A DNA stretch of 48,576 bases from Bacillus sp. FJAT-22090 (GTDB lineage Bacteria > Bacillota > Bacilli > Bacillales_A > Planococcaceae): assembly GCF_007676755.1 (NCBI RefSeq), contig NZ_VEBK01000021.1, positions 1-48,576 on the forward strand, given 5' to 3'. The position numbers were made by a program, and so were the translations under genes. Below the pieces are notes generated by a model. The model searched no databases and was not told where the DNA came from. It saw only the letters and a program-made list of their open reading frames with translations. Each line of letters begins with the position of its first letter. Positions within the stretch are counted from its first letter, which is position 1. Of the stretch, positions 41,321 to 48,576 are shown piece by piece.

Positions 41321-41722
41321 ATGAACATTAAGTCTTCTGTTGATATTATAACGGAGTGGGACATTGTTGCTGCTCGACAGCTTGGAAGAAATGAAGCGAA
41401 AGATGTAGGCTTTGGAACAGTTGACCAAGCGAGAATTACAACGGCAATCAGTGAGCTTGCTCGCAATATTTATTTATATGCAGGGAAAGGTAACATAGAA
41501 ATAAAGCAAATTGCAGAAGGCAATCTTAAAGGATTATTAGTTATTGCATCTGACAAAGGACCGGGTATATCAGACGTTCGTAAAGCAATGGAAGATGGCT
41601 ATACGACATCGGGTGGACTAGGAGCTGGCTTACCTGGAGTAAAGAGGCTCATGGACGACTTTAAGGTTGAAACAATTTTAGGGGAAGGTACGACAATTAG
41701 TGCAACCAAGTGGATGAGGTAG
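41321..41722 (+). CDS. rsbT: Switch kinase RsbT
   Basis: 133-aa GHKL serine/threonine kinase. The N box is in TTAISELARNIYLYA (about 42-56), and the ATP lid is ASDKGPGISD (about 83-92) with GGLGAGLPGVKRLMD (about 103-117). It phosphorylates RsbS and RsbRA, is released and then activates the RsbU phosphatase. GGAGG lies before the ATG. Part of the rsb operon. Confidence 0.95.
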   Translation: MNIKSSVDIITEWDIVAARQLGRNEAKDVGFGTVDQARITTAISELARNIYLYAGKGNIEIKQIAEGNLKGLLVIASDKGPGISDVRKAMEDGYTTSGGLGAGLPGVKRLMDDFKVETILGEGTTISATKWMR

Positions 41723-41737
41723 GAGGTAAAATGAAGA

Positions 41738-42736
41738 ATGCCTCAAGAATTTAAGAAGCAATATAAGGAAATTTTAGAAAAGTATATTCTGAAACAAACT
41801 GAGCATAATTTGTATGAAGGCCAAAATATTAGTAAACAATTGATCCAAAAGAATATCTCTCCTGAAGAAGTCATCAGTATCCATAAAGCATCTTTAGAAG
41901 AGCTAATGTTGGAGTTACCAGGCGATGTATGGCATTCTTTTGATTTATTAATAGAGGTAATGGTCCGTTATGGACTAGCCTTAAAAGAACATCAAACTTT
42001 ACTACAAAAGCAGCATGATTTAAAAATGGAGATGGAGCTTGCTGCGAATGTACAGCAAACTTTACTCAAAACCACAGTGCCAAAAGTAATTGATTTAGAT
42101 ATTGGTATTATTACCGTACCAGCCAAAGAAATGAACGGAGATTATACCCACTTTTTACATGACAACACTACAGTAGGTATCGCAGTAGCAGATGTCATCG
42201 GGAAAGGCATCCCGGCAGCTCTTTGCATGTCTATGATTAAATATGGTATGGACAGTTTGAATGGGGCAGAGACGAATCCAGTAATTGTGTTGGACGTCAT
42301 CAATCGAATCGTAGAGAAAAGTGTTAGCGACTCAATGTTTATTTCTATGTTTTATGGAAAATATGATACATCAAAAAGCGAGTTTACATATGCTTCTGCT
42401 GGACATGAACCACCCCTTTTTTACTGTGCCAAATCATGCAGTTTTTCAGAGTTACAAGCAAAAGGTCTATTGTTGGGTGTTATTCCGAATGTAAAGTATG
42501 AACAACATTCAATCATACTTGATAAAGGTGATTTTATTGTGATGATGACGGACGGCGTAACAGAATGTCGTTCAAAAGAAGGTTTTATAGAACAAAAAAC
42601 TATCATGGATATTATTGAGAGCGTAAGAGATCTATCTGCACAGGAAATGGTAGAATACGTGTTTCATAAATTAGAAGAGCTACAAGACTTTGAACAACGA
42701 GATGATTTTACGCTTGTCATTTTCAAAAAAGTTTAA
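41738..42736 (+). CDS. rsbU: PP2C-type phosphatase RsbU
   Basis: 332 aa. An N-terminal four-helix RsbT-binding domain (about 1-84) is joined by a linker helix (about 85-110) to a PPM phosphatase domain (about 115-330) with metal-site motifs NGDYTHFL, VAVADVIGKGIPAA (about 148-161) and VMMTDGVTECRS. It dephosphorylates RsbV when activated by RsbT. GGAGG lies 11 bases before the ATG at 41738. It is the last of the signalling half of the operon. Confidence 0.95.
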   Translation: MPQEFKKQYKEILEKYILKQTEHNLYEGQNISKQLIQKNISPEEVISIHKASLEELMLELPGDVWHSFDLLIEVMVRYGLALKEHQTLLQKQHDLKMEMELAANVQQTLLKTTVPKVIDLDIGIITVPAKEMNGDYTHFLHDNTTVGIAVADVIGKGIPAALCMSMIKYGMDSLNGAETNPVIVLDVINRIVEKSVSDSMFISMFYGKYDTSKSEFTYASAGHEPPLFYCAKSCSFSELQAKGLLLGVIPNVKYEQHSIILDKGDFIVMMTDGVTECRSKEGFIEQKTIMDIIESVRDLSAQEMVEYVFHKLEELQDFEQRDDFTLVIFKKV

Positions 42737-42776
42737 CCTTATAAACAGCAATATGTTCAAATGCCAAGGTAAAAAT

Positions 42777-42802
42777 GTTTAGCGAGGGCTAATTGGTGGT
42801 AT
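42777..42802 (+). promoter_or_regulatory. Predicted sigma-B promoter before rsbV (autoregulation)
   Basis: GTTTAG, a 14-bp spacer, TGGTAT, in the 100-bp gap between rsbU and rsbV. B. subtilis has its autoregulatory sigma-B promoter in the same position. The start near 42810 leaves about 27 nt before the ATG. Confidence 0.75.
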
Positions 42803-42836
42803 AGAAAACTATATAGGGAAAACGGGGGATAAATGA

Positions 42837-43184
42837 ATGAACATTTCGGTTGAATTACATCAAGAAGATATGCAAAAAGTACAAGGTATTATTAGAGGAG
42901 AGATTGATGCATTTACAGCACCGATCCTTAGAGAAAAATTAACGGAGATTAATTTAAAAGAAAATCTTCAAGTGATATTAGACTTAACGGATGTATCATA
43001 TATGGACAGTACCGGTTTAGGTGTTTTTGTAGGCTTTTATAAGAGCGTAAACGCATCAAACGGTCATATGGAGTTAACTGGTCTTTCATCTCGTTTAAAA
43101 CGATTGTTTGATATTACTGGTTTAGGAGAAATAATGGATATTCAGACAATTAGTGAAGAGGTGAAAATAGATGAAACCGTTTGA
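42837..43184 (+). CDS. rsbV: Anti-anti-sigma factor RsbV
   Basis: 115-aa STAS protein. The phosphorylated serine lies in SYMDSTGLGVF (S58 here, S56 in B. subtilis). The unphosphorylated form binds RsbW and frees sigma-B. ATG at 42837 with a GGGGG site 8 bases before it is preferred over an out-of-frame ATG at 42833. It overlaps rsbW by 14 bp. Confidence 0.95.
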   Translation: MNISVELHQEDMQKVQGIIRGEIDAFTAPILREKLTEINLKENLQVILDLTDVSYMDSTGLGVFVGFYKSVNASNGHMELTGLSSRLKRLFDITGLGEIMDIQTISEEVKIDETV

Positions 43185-43641
43185 TTATGTTGAAATTCGA
43201 GTGCCGGCAAAGCCACAGTATGTAAGTGTAGCTCGTCTAACTATTTCGGGTTTGGCAAATCGCATTGGATTTACGTATGATGATATAGAAGACTTGAAAA
43301 TAGCAGCAAGCGAAGCGATTACTAATGCTGTTCAGCATGCCTATAAAGCTGATGAAGACGGCGAAGTTGTGATCGGTTGCGCTTTATATAAAGAAAAAAT
43401 GGAAATCATGGTAGCAGATCATGGGAAAAGTTTTGACTTTGAAGAAACGAAAGCAAAAGTGGGTCCTTATCAAGAGTCCGAAGAAATCTCATTTTTAAGG
43501 GAAGGCGGGCTTGGTTTATACTTGATCGAGACGTTAATGGATGAAGTAAAAGTCCATCACCAAGAAGGTGTAACTGTATTTATGACGAAGCATGTCGGAG
43601 TAGAGCAGGTGGATGGTAATGTCAAACACATCTCTTCCTAA
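43171..43641 (+). CDS. rsbW: Anti-sigma factor and kinase RsbW
   Basis: 156-aa GHKL kinase. N-box KIAASEAITNAVQHAY (about 46-61), G1 box VADHGKSFDFEE, G2 box EGGLGLYLIETLMDEV (about 111-126). It binds sigma-B and phosphorylates RsbV. Its start lies inside rsbV and its end inside sigB (23-bp overlap), so the three are strongly coupled in translation. Confidence 0.95.
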   Translation: MKPFDYVEIRVPAKPQYVSVARLTISGLANRIGFTYDDIEDLKIAASEAITNAVQHAYKADEDGEVVIGCALYKEKMEIMVADHGKSFDFEETKAKVGPYQESEEISFLREGGLGLYLIETLMDEVKVHHQEGVTVFMTKHVGVEQVDGNVKHISS

Positions 43642-44404
43642 CAAGCAATCAAAAGAAAAGATTCTAGAATGGATAAGTGAATACCAACAGACGGAAAGTG
43701 AAGAAGCCCAGACTAATCTGGTTTTGAACTACACTAGGTTGGTCGAATCTATTTCTAGGAAGTACTCTAACGGCAAGTCCCATCATGAAGATATTGTTCA
43801 AGTAGGGATGTTAGGATTACTAGGGGCAATTAGAAGATATGACCCGACTTTCGGTAAAAACTTTGAGGCATTCGCTATTCCGACCATTATTGGGGAAATT
43901 AAAAGATTTCTTCGGGATAAAACGTGGGCAGTCCATGTGCCTAGAAGGATAAAAGAGCTAGGTCCCCGAATAAGAGCAGCAGCTGAAGCGTTAACGGTTG
44001 AATTACAACGCTCCCCTTTAGTACCAGAAATCGCCGACTACTTGAGTGTGGAAGTAGAAGATGTACTAGAAGCGATGGAAATGGGGAAAAGTTACCAAGC
44101 ATTATCAATGGATCATTCACTAGAATCTGATTCAGATGGAAGCACGATTACGTTATTTGATGTAATTGGAAAGGCAGACGGAGAGTTTGAAAAAACCGAT
44201 CAACGTTTACTCGTTGCCAATGCCCTTGGTATTTTGTCTGACCGAGAAAAAGAAATAATTCAACTTACATACATGGAGCAGCTGAGCCAAAAGGAAACAG
44301 GAGATCGACTCGGTATTTCTCAAATGCATGTTTCAAGAATTCAGCGAAAAGCTATAAAAAAATTGCAAGAGGCAATATTAGCGTCAGGTGGAGTAGTGAA
44401 GTGA
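43619..44404 (+). CDS. sigB: General stress sigma factor SigB
   Basis: 261-aa sigma-70-type factor (262 in B. subtilis). Region 2: ESISRKYSNGKSHHEDIVQVGMLGLLGAI (about 42-70); region 3: RIKELGPRIRAAAEALTVEL; region 4 helix-turn-helix: LSQKETGDRLGISQMHVSRI (about 220-240). It drives the general stress regulon from GTTT / GGGTAT promoters, several of which are found in this window. ATG at 43619 has AGGTGG 7 bases upstream; an in-frame ATG at 43613 abuts that site. It overlaps rsbX by 4 bp (GTGA). Confidence 0.96.
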   Translation: MSNTSLPNKQSKEKILEWISEYQQTESEEAQTNLVLNYTRLVESISRKYSNGKSHHEDIVQVGMLGLLGAIRRYDPTFGKNFEAFAIPTIIGEIKRFLRDKTWAVHVPRRIKELGPRIRAAAEALTVELQRSPLVPEIADYLSVEVEDVLEAMEMGKSYQALSMDHSLESDSDGSTITLFDVIGKADGEFEKTDQRLLVANALGILSDREKEIIQLTYMEQLSQKETGDRLGISQMHVSRIQRKAIKKLQEAILASGGVVK

Positions 44405-44997
44405 AGGATTTTTCAAGCGAGAAAGTAGAGTTGCTAGTATTTCAAGAAGCCAAGACGGGTAATTTAGAATCAGGGGATTCCTATTATGTATCTAGAAATA
44501 AAGACTTTATGCTTTGTGCGATTGCAGATGGGCTAGGAAATGGTCCTGTTGCAAAAGAGTCGGCGGATATTATTCCAGAAATATTAGAGCAATACCCCGA
44601 AGAATCATTAGATGAATTATTATTACGTTGTAACGAACGAATGGTTCAAAAAAGAGGCGCGGCTGTCGCCATCGTAAAAATAGATTACAATGTGCAAACT
44701 ATATCCTATAGTTGTGTAGGAAATATTAAATTTTATATGTACCAACAAGAAACAGATAAAATGATATATCCTTTACCTGTTATGGGGTACTTGTCTGGAA
44801 GAAAACAAAAAATAAAGACACAAACTTACTCCTATATGAAAAATGATTTATTTTTACTTCATTCTGATGGAGTGAACATGAACAGCCCAAAACAAACAAT
44901 AAAAAACTCACACAATGCCAAATGCCTTTATAATTCTGTGCTGAATGTAATTGAACATGGCGATGATGCTACATTTATAGTAGGAAGCTTACTCTAG
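44401..44997 (+). CDS. rsbX: Feedback phosphatase RsbX
   Basis: 198-aa PP2C-type phosphatase. ESGDSYYV (about 19-26), AIADGLGNGPVA (about 37-48) and LLHSDGVNMNS carry the metal-binding aspartates. It removes phosphate from RsbS and RsbR and resets the stressosome. The start is GTG overlapping the sigB stop. Last gene of the operon, followed by a strong terminator. Confidence 0.93.
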   Translation: MKDFSSEKVELLVFQEAKTGNLESGDSYYVSRNKDFMLCAIADGLGNGPVAKESADIIPEILEQYPEESLDELLLRCNERMVQKRGAAVAIVKIDYNVQTISYSCVGNIKFYMYQQETDKMIYPLPVMGYLSGRKQKIKTQTYSYMKNDLFLLHSDGVNMNSPKQTIKNSHNAKCLYNSVLNVIEHGDDATFIVGSLL

Positions 44998-45018
44998 AAC
45001 ATAAGAGTAAGCTTTTTT
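44985..45018 (+). terminator. Terminator of the sigB operon
   Basis: Perfect 11-bp stem AAGCTTACTCT / AGAGTAAGCTT followed by TTTT; it begins within the last codons of rsbX. Confidence 0.88.
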
Positions 45019-45043
45019 ATGTTAAAATTAAAGTAAAGTTTTA

Positions 45044-45116
45044 GGTAGTTGTCACAGGTACTGAATTGAGATGGATGCAAATCAAACTCAATTGGAAATG
45101 GTGACAAAATACTGCC
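45044..45116 (+). ncRNA. Nested hairpin in the tex leader
   Basis: Outer pairing GGTAGTTGTCAC (45044-45055) with GTGACAA (45101-45107) and ACTGCC (45111-45116), inner pairing AATTGAG (45064-45070) with CTCAATT (45087-45093). All pairings are perfect or G-U and nested. No known family recognised. It lies between the sigB terminator and tex. Confidence 0.4.
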
Positions 45117-45148
45117 AAGGAATTTAATTGGAAAAGGGTGTGTTTGTT

Positions 45149-47317
45149 TTGGAAAACAAGAAAATGCTTCAGCTCGTTTCTAAAGAAACAGGAGTAAAAT
45201 CATCACAGGCCGAACAGGTTATAAAGTTATTAGAGGAAGGAAATACCGTTCCTTTTATCGCGCGTTATAGAAAAGAACAAACAGGCTCTTTAGACGAGGT
45301 TCAAATAAAAGCAGTAGAAGATCGCTACAACTACATACAACAATTAGAACAACGTAAAGAAGAAGTAATTCGATTAATCGATGAACAAGGGAAATTAACA
45401 GAAGAATTGAGAGCTTCCATACAGAATGCAACAGTTCTTCAACGTTTAGAAGACCTGTATCGCCCCTACAAGCAAAAACGTAGAACAAAAGCTACAGTGG
45501 CAAAGGAGAAGGGCTTAGAACCACTTGCTAATTTATTGATGACTTTCCCGAAAGAGTCCCTCTCCGTTTTAGCAGAAGACTTCTTGAACGAAAAATTAGA
45601 AGTACTTACGGTAGAAGATGCTCTTCAAGGGGCTCGGGATATTCTAGCAGAACAATTTGCAGATGATGCAAAAAACCGTGAGCAAATACGCAATATTTCA
45701 CGCACAGATGGAATGATCATCTCTTCAGTAAAAAAAGCAGAACTAGACGAGAAAAATGTATTTGAAATGTATTATGAATATGAAGAACCAGTGAAAAAAA
45801 TTGTACCTCATCGCATTCTGGCACTTAATCGTGGTGAAAAAGAAGATGTACTAAAAGTGAGTCTTCATACACCGGTAGATAAAGTAATGACAATTATGCA
45901 AATTAGATGGATACCTAATCATTCATCAAGTGAAGCGATAGAACAAGTAAAACTGGCAATCGAAGACTCATATAAACGACTCATACAACCATCTGTGGAA
46001 CGTGAAATTCGCGCCGAGCTTACTGAAAAAGCGGAAACACAGGCAATCCATATTTTTTCAGAAAACTTGCGTAACCTTTTACTCCAACCACCACTAAAGG
46101 GAAAAGTAATTCTTGGCGTGGACCCTGCGTATCGAACGGGCTGTAAACTGGCGGTGGTAGATGACACAGGTAAGCTGTTAGAGGTATCCGCTATCTATCC
46201 ACACGCACCTAAAATGGATGTAGTGGGTTCAAAAAAGAAAGTTCTTTCTTATTTGAAAAATTATCCAATTTCTCTAATTGCAATTGGGAATGGTACTGCT
46301 TCTCGCGAAACGGAGCAATTTATTGTAGATTGTTTGAAAGAAGTGGACGGGGAAGTTGCATATGTTATTGTTAACGAAGCTGGAGCCAGTGTATATTCGG
46401 CTTCCGAAACAGCCAGACATGAGTTTCCTGATTTACAAGTAGAACAACGAAGCGCAGTATCAATTGCAAGAAGACTGCAGGATCCACTTGCTGAACTTGT
46501 AAAAATTGATCCTAAAGCGGTTGGTGTGGGGCAATATCAACATGATGTATCACAAAAAAAATTATCCGAGTCACTATCCTTTATAGTAGAAACTGCTGTT
46601 AACCAAGTTGGCGTAAATGTGAACACGGCATCTGCATCTCTTTTACAATATGTTTCGGGCTTATCGAAAACAGTTGCGGAAAACGTCGTGAACTTGCGAA
46701 ACGAGCAAGGGAGATTCACGTCGAGAGCACAATTAAAGAAAATTCCTCGCCTAGGTGCTAAAACATACGAACAAGCAATAGGGTTTTTAAGAGTGCCAGA
46801 TGCAAAAAATCCATTCGATGCTACGGGAATTCATCCGGAGAGTTATAAGGCGGCTGAACAAGTTTTAGAAATTGCTTGCTTGAAAAAAGAGCAAATAGGT
46901 TCTAAAGAAGCAGAAGAAGCTTTAAAAAACATTTCTATAGAGGAAGTCAGTAAAGAATTAGAAATTGGTGAAATCACGTTGAAAGACATTGTAGATACAC
47001 TTATCAAACCAGCACGTGATCCGCGAGAAGCCTTTCCACAGCCTATTTTAAAAACGGATGTACTTAAATTGGAAGATTTAAAAGCAGGAATGGAACTCCA
47101 AGGAACTGTTCGGAATGTAGTTGATTTTGGTGCCTTTGTCGACGTGGGTGTTAAACAAGATGGACTTGTCCATATTTCAAAACTGAAAAAAGGTTTTGTG
47201 AAACATCCACTCGATGTGGTTTCACTAGGCGACATTGTTACAGTTTGGGTAGACCAGTTCGATGCGAACAAAGGGAGAATTGCTCTGACAATGCTTCCAC
47301 CAGAACAACAAGTGTAA
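45149..47317 (+). CDS. tex: Tex family RNA-binding transcription accessory protein
   Basis: 722-aa Tex/YdcI protein: N-terminal helical domain, YqgF/RNase-H-like fold (ILGVDPAYRTGCKLAVVD, about 323-340), helix-hairpin-helix repeats (LQYVSGLSKTVAENVVNLR, ARLGAKT-like IPRLGAKTYEQAIGFLRV), and a C-terminal S1 domain (GMELQGTVRNVVDFGAFVDVGVKQDGLVHIS, about 645-675). It acts in transcription and RNA handling; toxin regulation is known for relatives. TTG at 45149 is preferred with AAAAGGGTG upstream; in-frame TTG 45128 and GTG 45140 lie before or within that site. Location after rsbX matches B. subtilis ydcI. Confidence 0.93.
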   Translation: MENKKMLQLVSKETGVKSSQAEQVIKLLEEGNTVPFIARYRKEQTGSLDEVQIKAVEDRYNYIQQLEQRKEEVIRLIDEQGKLTEELRASIQNATVLQRLEDLYRPYKQKRRTKATVAKEKGLEPLANLLMTFPKESLSVLAEDFLNEKLEVLTVEDALQGARDILAEQFADDAKNREQIRNISRTDGMIISSVKKAELDEKNVFEMYYEYEEPVKKIVPHRILALNRGEKEDVLKVSLHTPVDKVMTIMQIRWIPNHSSSEAIEQVKLAIEDSYKRLIQPSVEREIRAELTEKAETQAIHIFSENLRNLLLQPPLKGKVILGVDPAYRTGCKLAVVDDTGKLLEVSAIYPHAPKMDVVGSKKKVLSYLKNYPISLIAIGNGTASRETEQFIVDCLKEVDGEVAYVIVNEAGASVYSASETARHEFPDLQVEQRSAVSIARRLQDPLAELVKIDPKAVGVGQYQHDVSQKKLSESLSFIVETAVNQVGVNVNTASASLLQYVSGLSKTVAENVVNLRNEQGRFTSRAQLKKIPRLGAKTYEQAIGFLRVPDAKNPFDATGIHPESYKAAEQVLEIACLKKEQIGSKEAEEALKNISIEEVSKELEIGEITLKDIVDTLIKPARDPREAFPQPILKTDVLKLEDLKAGMELQGTVRNVVDFGAFVDVGVKQDGLVHISKLKKGFVKHPLDVVSLGDIVTVWVDQFDANKGRIALTMLPPEQQV

Positions 47318-47323
47318 CTAATT

Positions 47324-47363
47324 AAGAGTTGTCCAGGACTAGTCTAGTCATTGGACAACTCTT
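47324..47363 (+). terminator. Hairpin between tex and sprT
   Basis: A 12-bp perfect stem AAGAGTTGTCCA / TGGACAACTCTT; the loop can itself pair (GACTAG / CTAGTC). The 3' side is CTTCTC rather than a T-run, so termination may be partial. Confidence 0.6.
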
Positions 47364-47383
47364 CTCAATAGGAGAGAAAAATA

Positions 47384-47854
47384 ATGACAGATCAACAATT
47401 GACTGAACTAATTTGTAATATATCAGAAGATGTTTTTAGAAAAGACTTTCAACATAGAGCATTTTTTAATAAACGTTTGCGTACTACCGGTGGAAGGTAT
47501 ATGTTAAGAACGCATCATATAGAAGTTAACCCACTTGTTTTAGAAAAACATGGGATGGAAGAATTGATTGGGGTAATTAAACATGAGCTTTGTCATTATC
47601 ATTTACATATAGAAGGAAAAGGCTATAAACACCGAGATGCTGATTTTAGAGAACTGTTAAAAAGAACGAATTCTCCAAGATTTTGCTCTCAATTGGTTGA
47701 ACGCAATGAGCGTACTCAAACTAAAAACTATACGTATCAATGTATAAAATGCTCGTTGCAATATAACCGAAAAATTCGTTTAAACACGCTCAAATACAGA
47801 TGTGGCAAGTGTTTGGGAAATCTTATTTTAGTTTCTTCAAAAAAAGTTAAATAA
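47384..47854 (+). CDS. ydcK: SprT-like metallopeptidase-fold protein (YdcK)
   Basis: 156 aa with the zinc-peptidase motif HELCH (H67, E68, H71) followed by HYHLHIEGKGYKHRDADFRE, and a C-terminal zinc ribbon with C120, C123, C140 and C143. It matches the SprT family of Bacillales, related in fold to Spartan proteases; its substrate in bacteria is not known. AGGAGAG precedes the ATG. Position between tex and the tRNA cluster matches B. subtilis. Confidence 0.92.
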   Translation: MTDQQLTELICNISEDVFRKDFQHRAFFNKRLRTTGGRYMLRTHHIEVNPLVLEKHGMEELIGVIKHELCHYHLHIEGKGYKHRDADFRELLKRTNSPRFCSQLVERNERTQTKNYTYQCIKCSLQYNRKIRLNTLKYRCGKCLGNLILVSSKKVK

Positions 47855-47869
47855 ATTTCATAAAAGTAG

Positions 47870-47898
47870 TTGACGTTTTATAAAAGGGTCTTTATAAT
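47870..47898 (+). promoter_or_regulatory. Promoter of the tRNA cluster
   Basis: TTGACG, 17-bp spacer, TATAAT: a strong sigma-A promoter 37 bp before the first tRNA. Confidence 0.85.
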
Positions 47899-47934
47899 AG
47901 AAAAAGTCGAGAAGAACAAAACGACAAAAATTAT

Positions 47935-48009
47935 TCCGAAGTAGCTCAGTGGTAGAGCAATCGGCTGTTAACCGATCGGTCGTAGGTTCGAGTCCTACCT
48001 TCGGAGCCA
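47935..48009 (+). tRNA. tRNA-Asn (GTT)
   Basis: Full cloverleaf: acceptor TCCGAAG / CTTCGGA, anticodon GTT in CTGTTAA, T-loop GGTTCGAGTC, encoded CCA end. Confidence 0.96.
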
Positions 48010-48016
48010 TTTATAT

Positions 48017-48088
48017 GGCCCCTTGGTCAAGCGGTTAAGACACCGCCCTTTCACGGCGGTAACACGGGTTCGAATCCCGTAGGGGTCA
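48017..48088 (+). tRNA. tRNA-Glu (TTC), no encoded CCA
   Basis: Acceptor GGCCCCT / AGGGGTC, anticodon TTC in CTTTCAC, T-loop GGTTCGAATC. The gene ends at the discriminator A followed by TT, so CCA must be added after transcription. Confidence 0.95.
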
Positions 48089-48114
48089 TTTCTATTTTTA
48101 ATAAAAGTTTTTAA

Positions 48115-48190
48115 GGTCCCGTGGTGTAGCGGTTAACATGCCTGCCTGTCACGCAGGAGATCGCCGGTTCGATCCCGGTCGGGACCGCCA
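48115..48190 (+). tRNA. tRNA-Asp (GTC)
   Basis: Acceptor GGTCCCG / CGGGACC, anticodon GTC in CTGTCAC, T-loop GGTTCGATCC, encoded CCA. Confidence 0.96.
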
Positions 48191-48193
48191 TGT

Positions 48194-48268
48194 TGGGGTA
48201 TAGCCAAGCGGTAAGGCAACGGATTTTGATTCCGTCATGCCCTGGTTCGAATCCAGGTACCCCAGCCA
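48194..48268 (+). tRNA. tRNA-Gln (TTG)
   Basis: Acceptor TGGGGTA / TACCCCA, anticodon TTG in TTTTGAT, T-loop GGTTCGAATC, encoded CCA. Only 3 bases after tRNA-Asp. Confidence 0.96.
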
Positions 48269-48278
48269 TTTTTCTTGC

Positions 48279-48351
48279 GAGCCATTAGCTCAGTTGGTAG
48301 AGCATCTGACTTTTAATCAGAGGGTCGTAGGTTCGAATCCTACATGGCTCA
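48279..48351 (+). tRNA. tRNA-Lys (TTT), no encoded CCA
   Basis: Acceptor GAGCCAT / ATGGCTC, anticodon TTT in CTTTTAA. The discriminator A is followed by TCA, not CCA. Confidence 0.95.
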
Positions 48352-48362
48352 TCAAATTGTTA

Positions 48363-48391
48363 TTGACAAACTTACTCAATGAGAGTAAAAT
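48363..48391 (+). promoter_or_regulatory. Internal promoter before tRNA-Leu
   Basis: TTGACA (perfect -35), 17-bp spacer, TAAAAT, in the widest gap of the tRNA cluster, about 25 bp before tRNA-Leu. Confidence 0.7.
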
Positions 48392-48416
48392 AGGCTTTGT
48401 TCCAATTAATAACTAC

Positions 48417-48503
<87 letters not shown>

Positions 48504-48513
48504 AAGCACATAT

Positions 48514-48576
<63 letters not shown>

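Overview
The window is a low-GC Firmicute chromosome segment from the Bacillales. The block from about 28.5 kb to the end follows the Bacillus subtilis order ddl-murF-cshA-ydbS-ydbT-rhomboid-acpS-ydcC-alr-ndoAI-ndoA-rsbRA-rsbS-rsbT-rsbU-rsbV-rsbW-sigB-rsbX-tex-sprT-tRNA cluster. Base composition, TTG/GTG starts, strong AGGAGG-type ribosome sites and many Rho-independent terminators fit a Planococcaceae/Caryophanaceae member (Psychrobacillus-like). The genus is an inference. There are no insertion sequences, prophage genes or CRISPR arrays.

Layout. 0-14.8 kb is a mixed region: a small membrane protein, mntR-cvfB, a DUF1002 secreted protein, an MhqR-type dioxygenase, three acetyltransferases, small membrane proteins, an MFS transporter, an AraC regulator, a YidC2-type insertase, a VanY-type carboxypeptidase, cardiolipin synthase and the cystine importer tcyP. 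14.86-15.5 kb is a non-coding repeat island with two oppositely oriented copies of a long-hairpin repeat around two arrays of exactly 21-bp period. 15.6-20.6 kb is a four-gene operon: ABC ATPase, two ABC-2 permeases and a GNAT/class-V aminotransferase fusion. This is the least familiar gene set here. 20.6-25.1 kb holds an XRE/TPR regulator divergent from an MFS exporter, with two perfect 17-bp operators between them, then a second MFS gene and a CBS protein. 25.1-28.5 kb has an unlisted 45-codon gene, rodA, an unknown protein and a paired SMR exporter. 28.5-48.6 kb is the conserved cell-wall / toxin-antitoxin / general-stress block, followed by seven tRNA genes, the last cut by the window edge.

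Regulation. The window encodes the complete sigma-B partner-switching cascade: RsbRA/RsbS stressosome, RsbT switch kinase, RsbU and RsbX phosphatases, RsbV/RsbW and SigB. Five sites match the sigma-B promoter pattern (GTTT-- then 12-14 bp then GGGTAT-like). One lies before rsbV, as expected for autoregulation. The other four each precede a small gene: 51, 32, 98 and 45 codons. Two of these small genes (32 and 45 codons) have their own promoter, ribosome site and terminator, so they look like complete stress-induced units. Other sites read from the sequence are an MhqR-like operator before the dioxygenase, a long leader with an early terminator before cshA, and a nested hairpin before tex.

All calls come from reading sequence and remembered family features. 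No database search or folding calculation was run.
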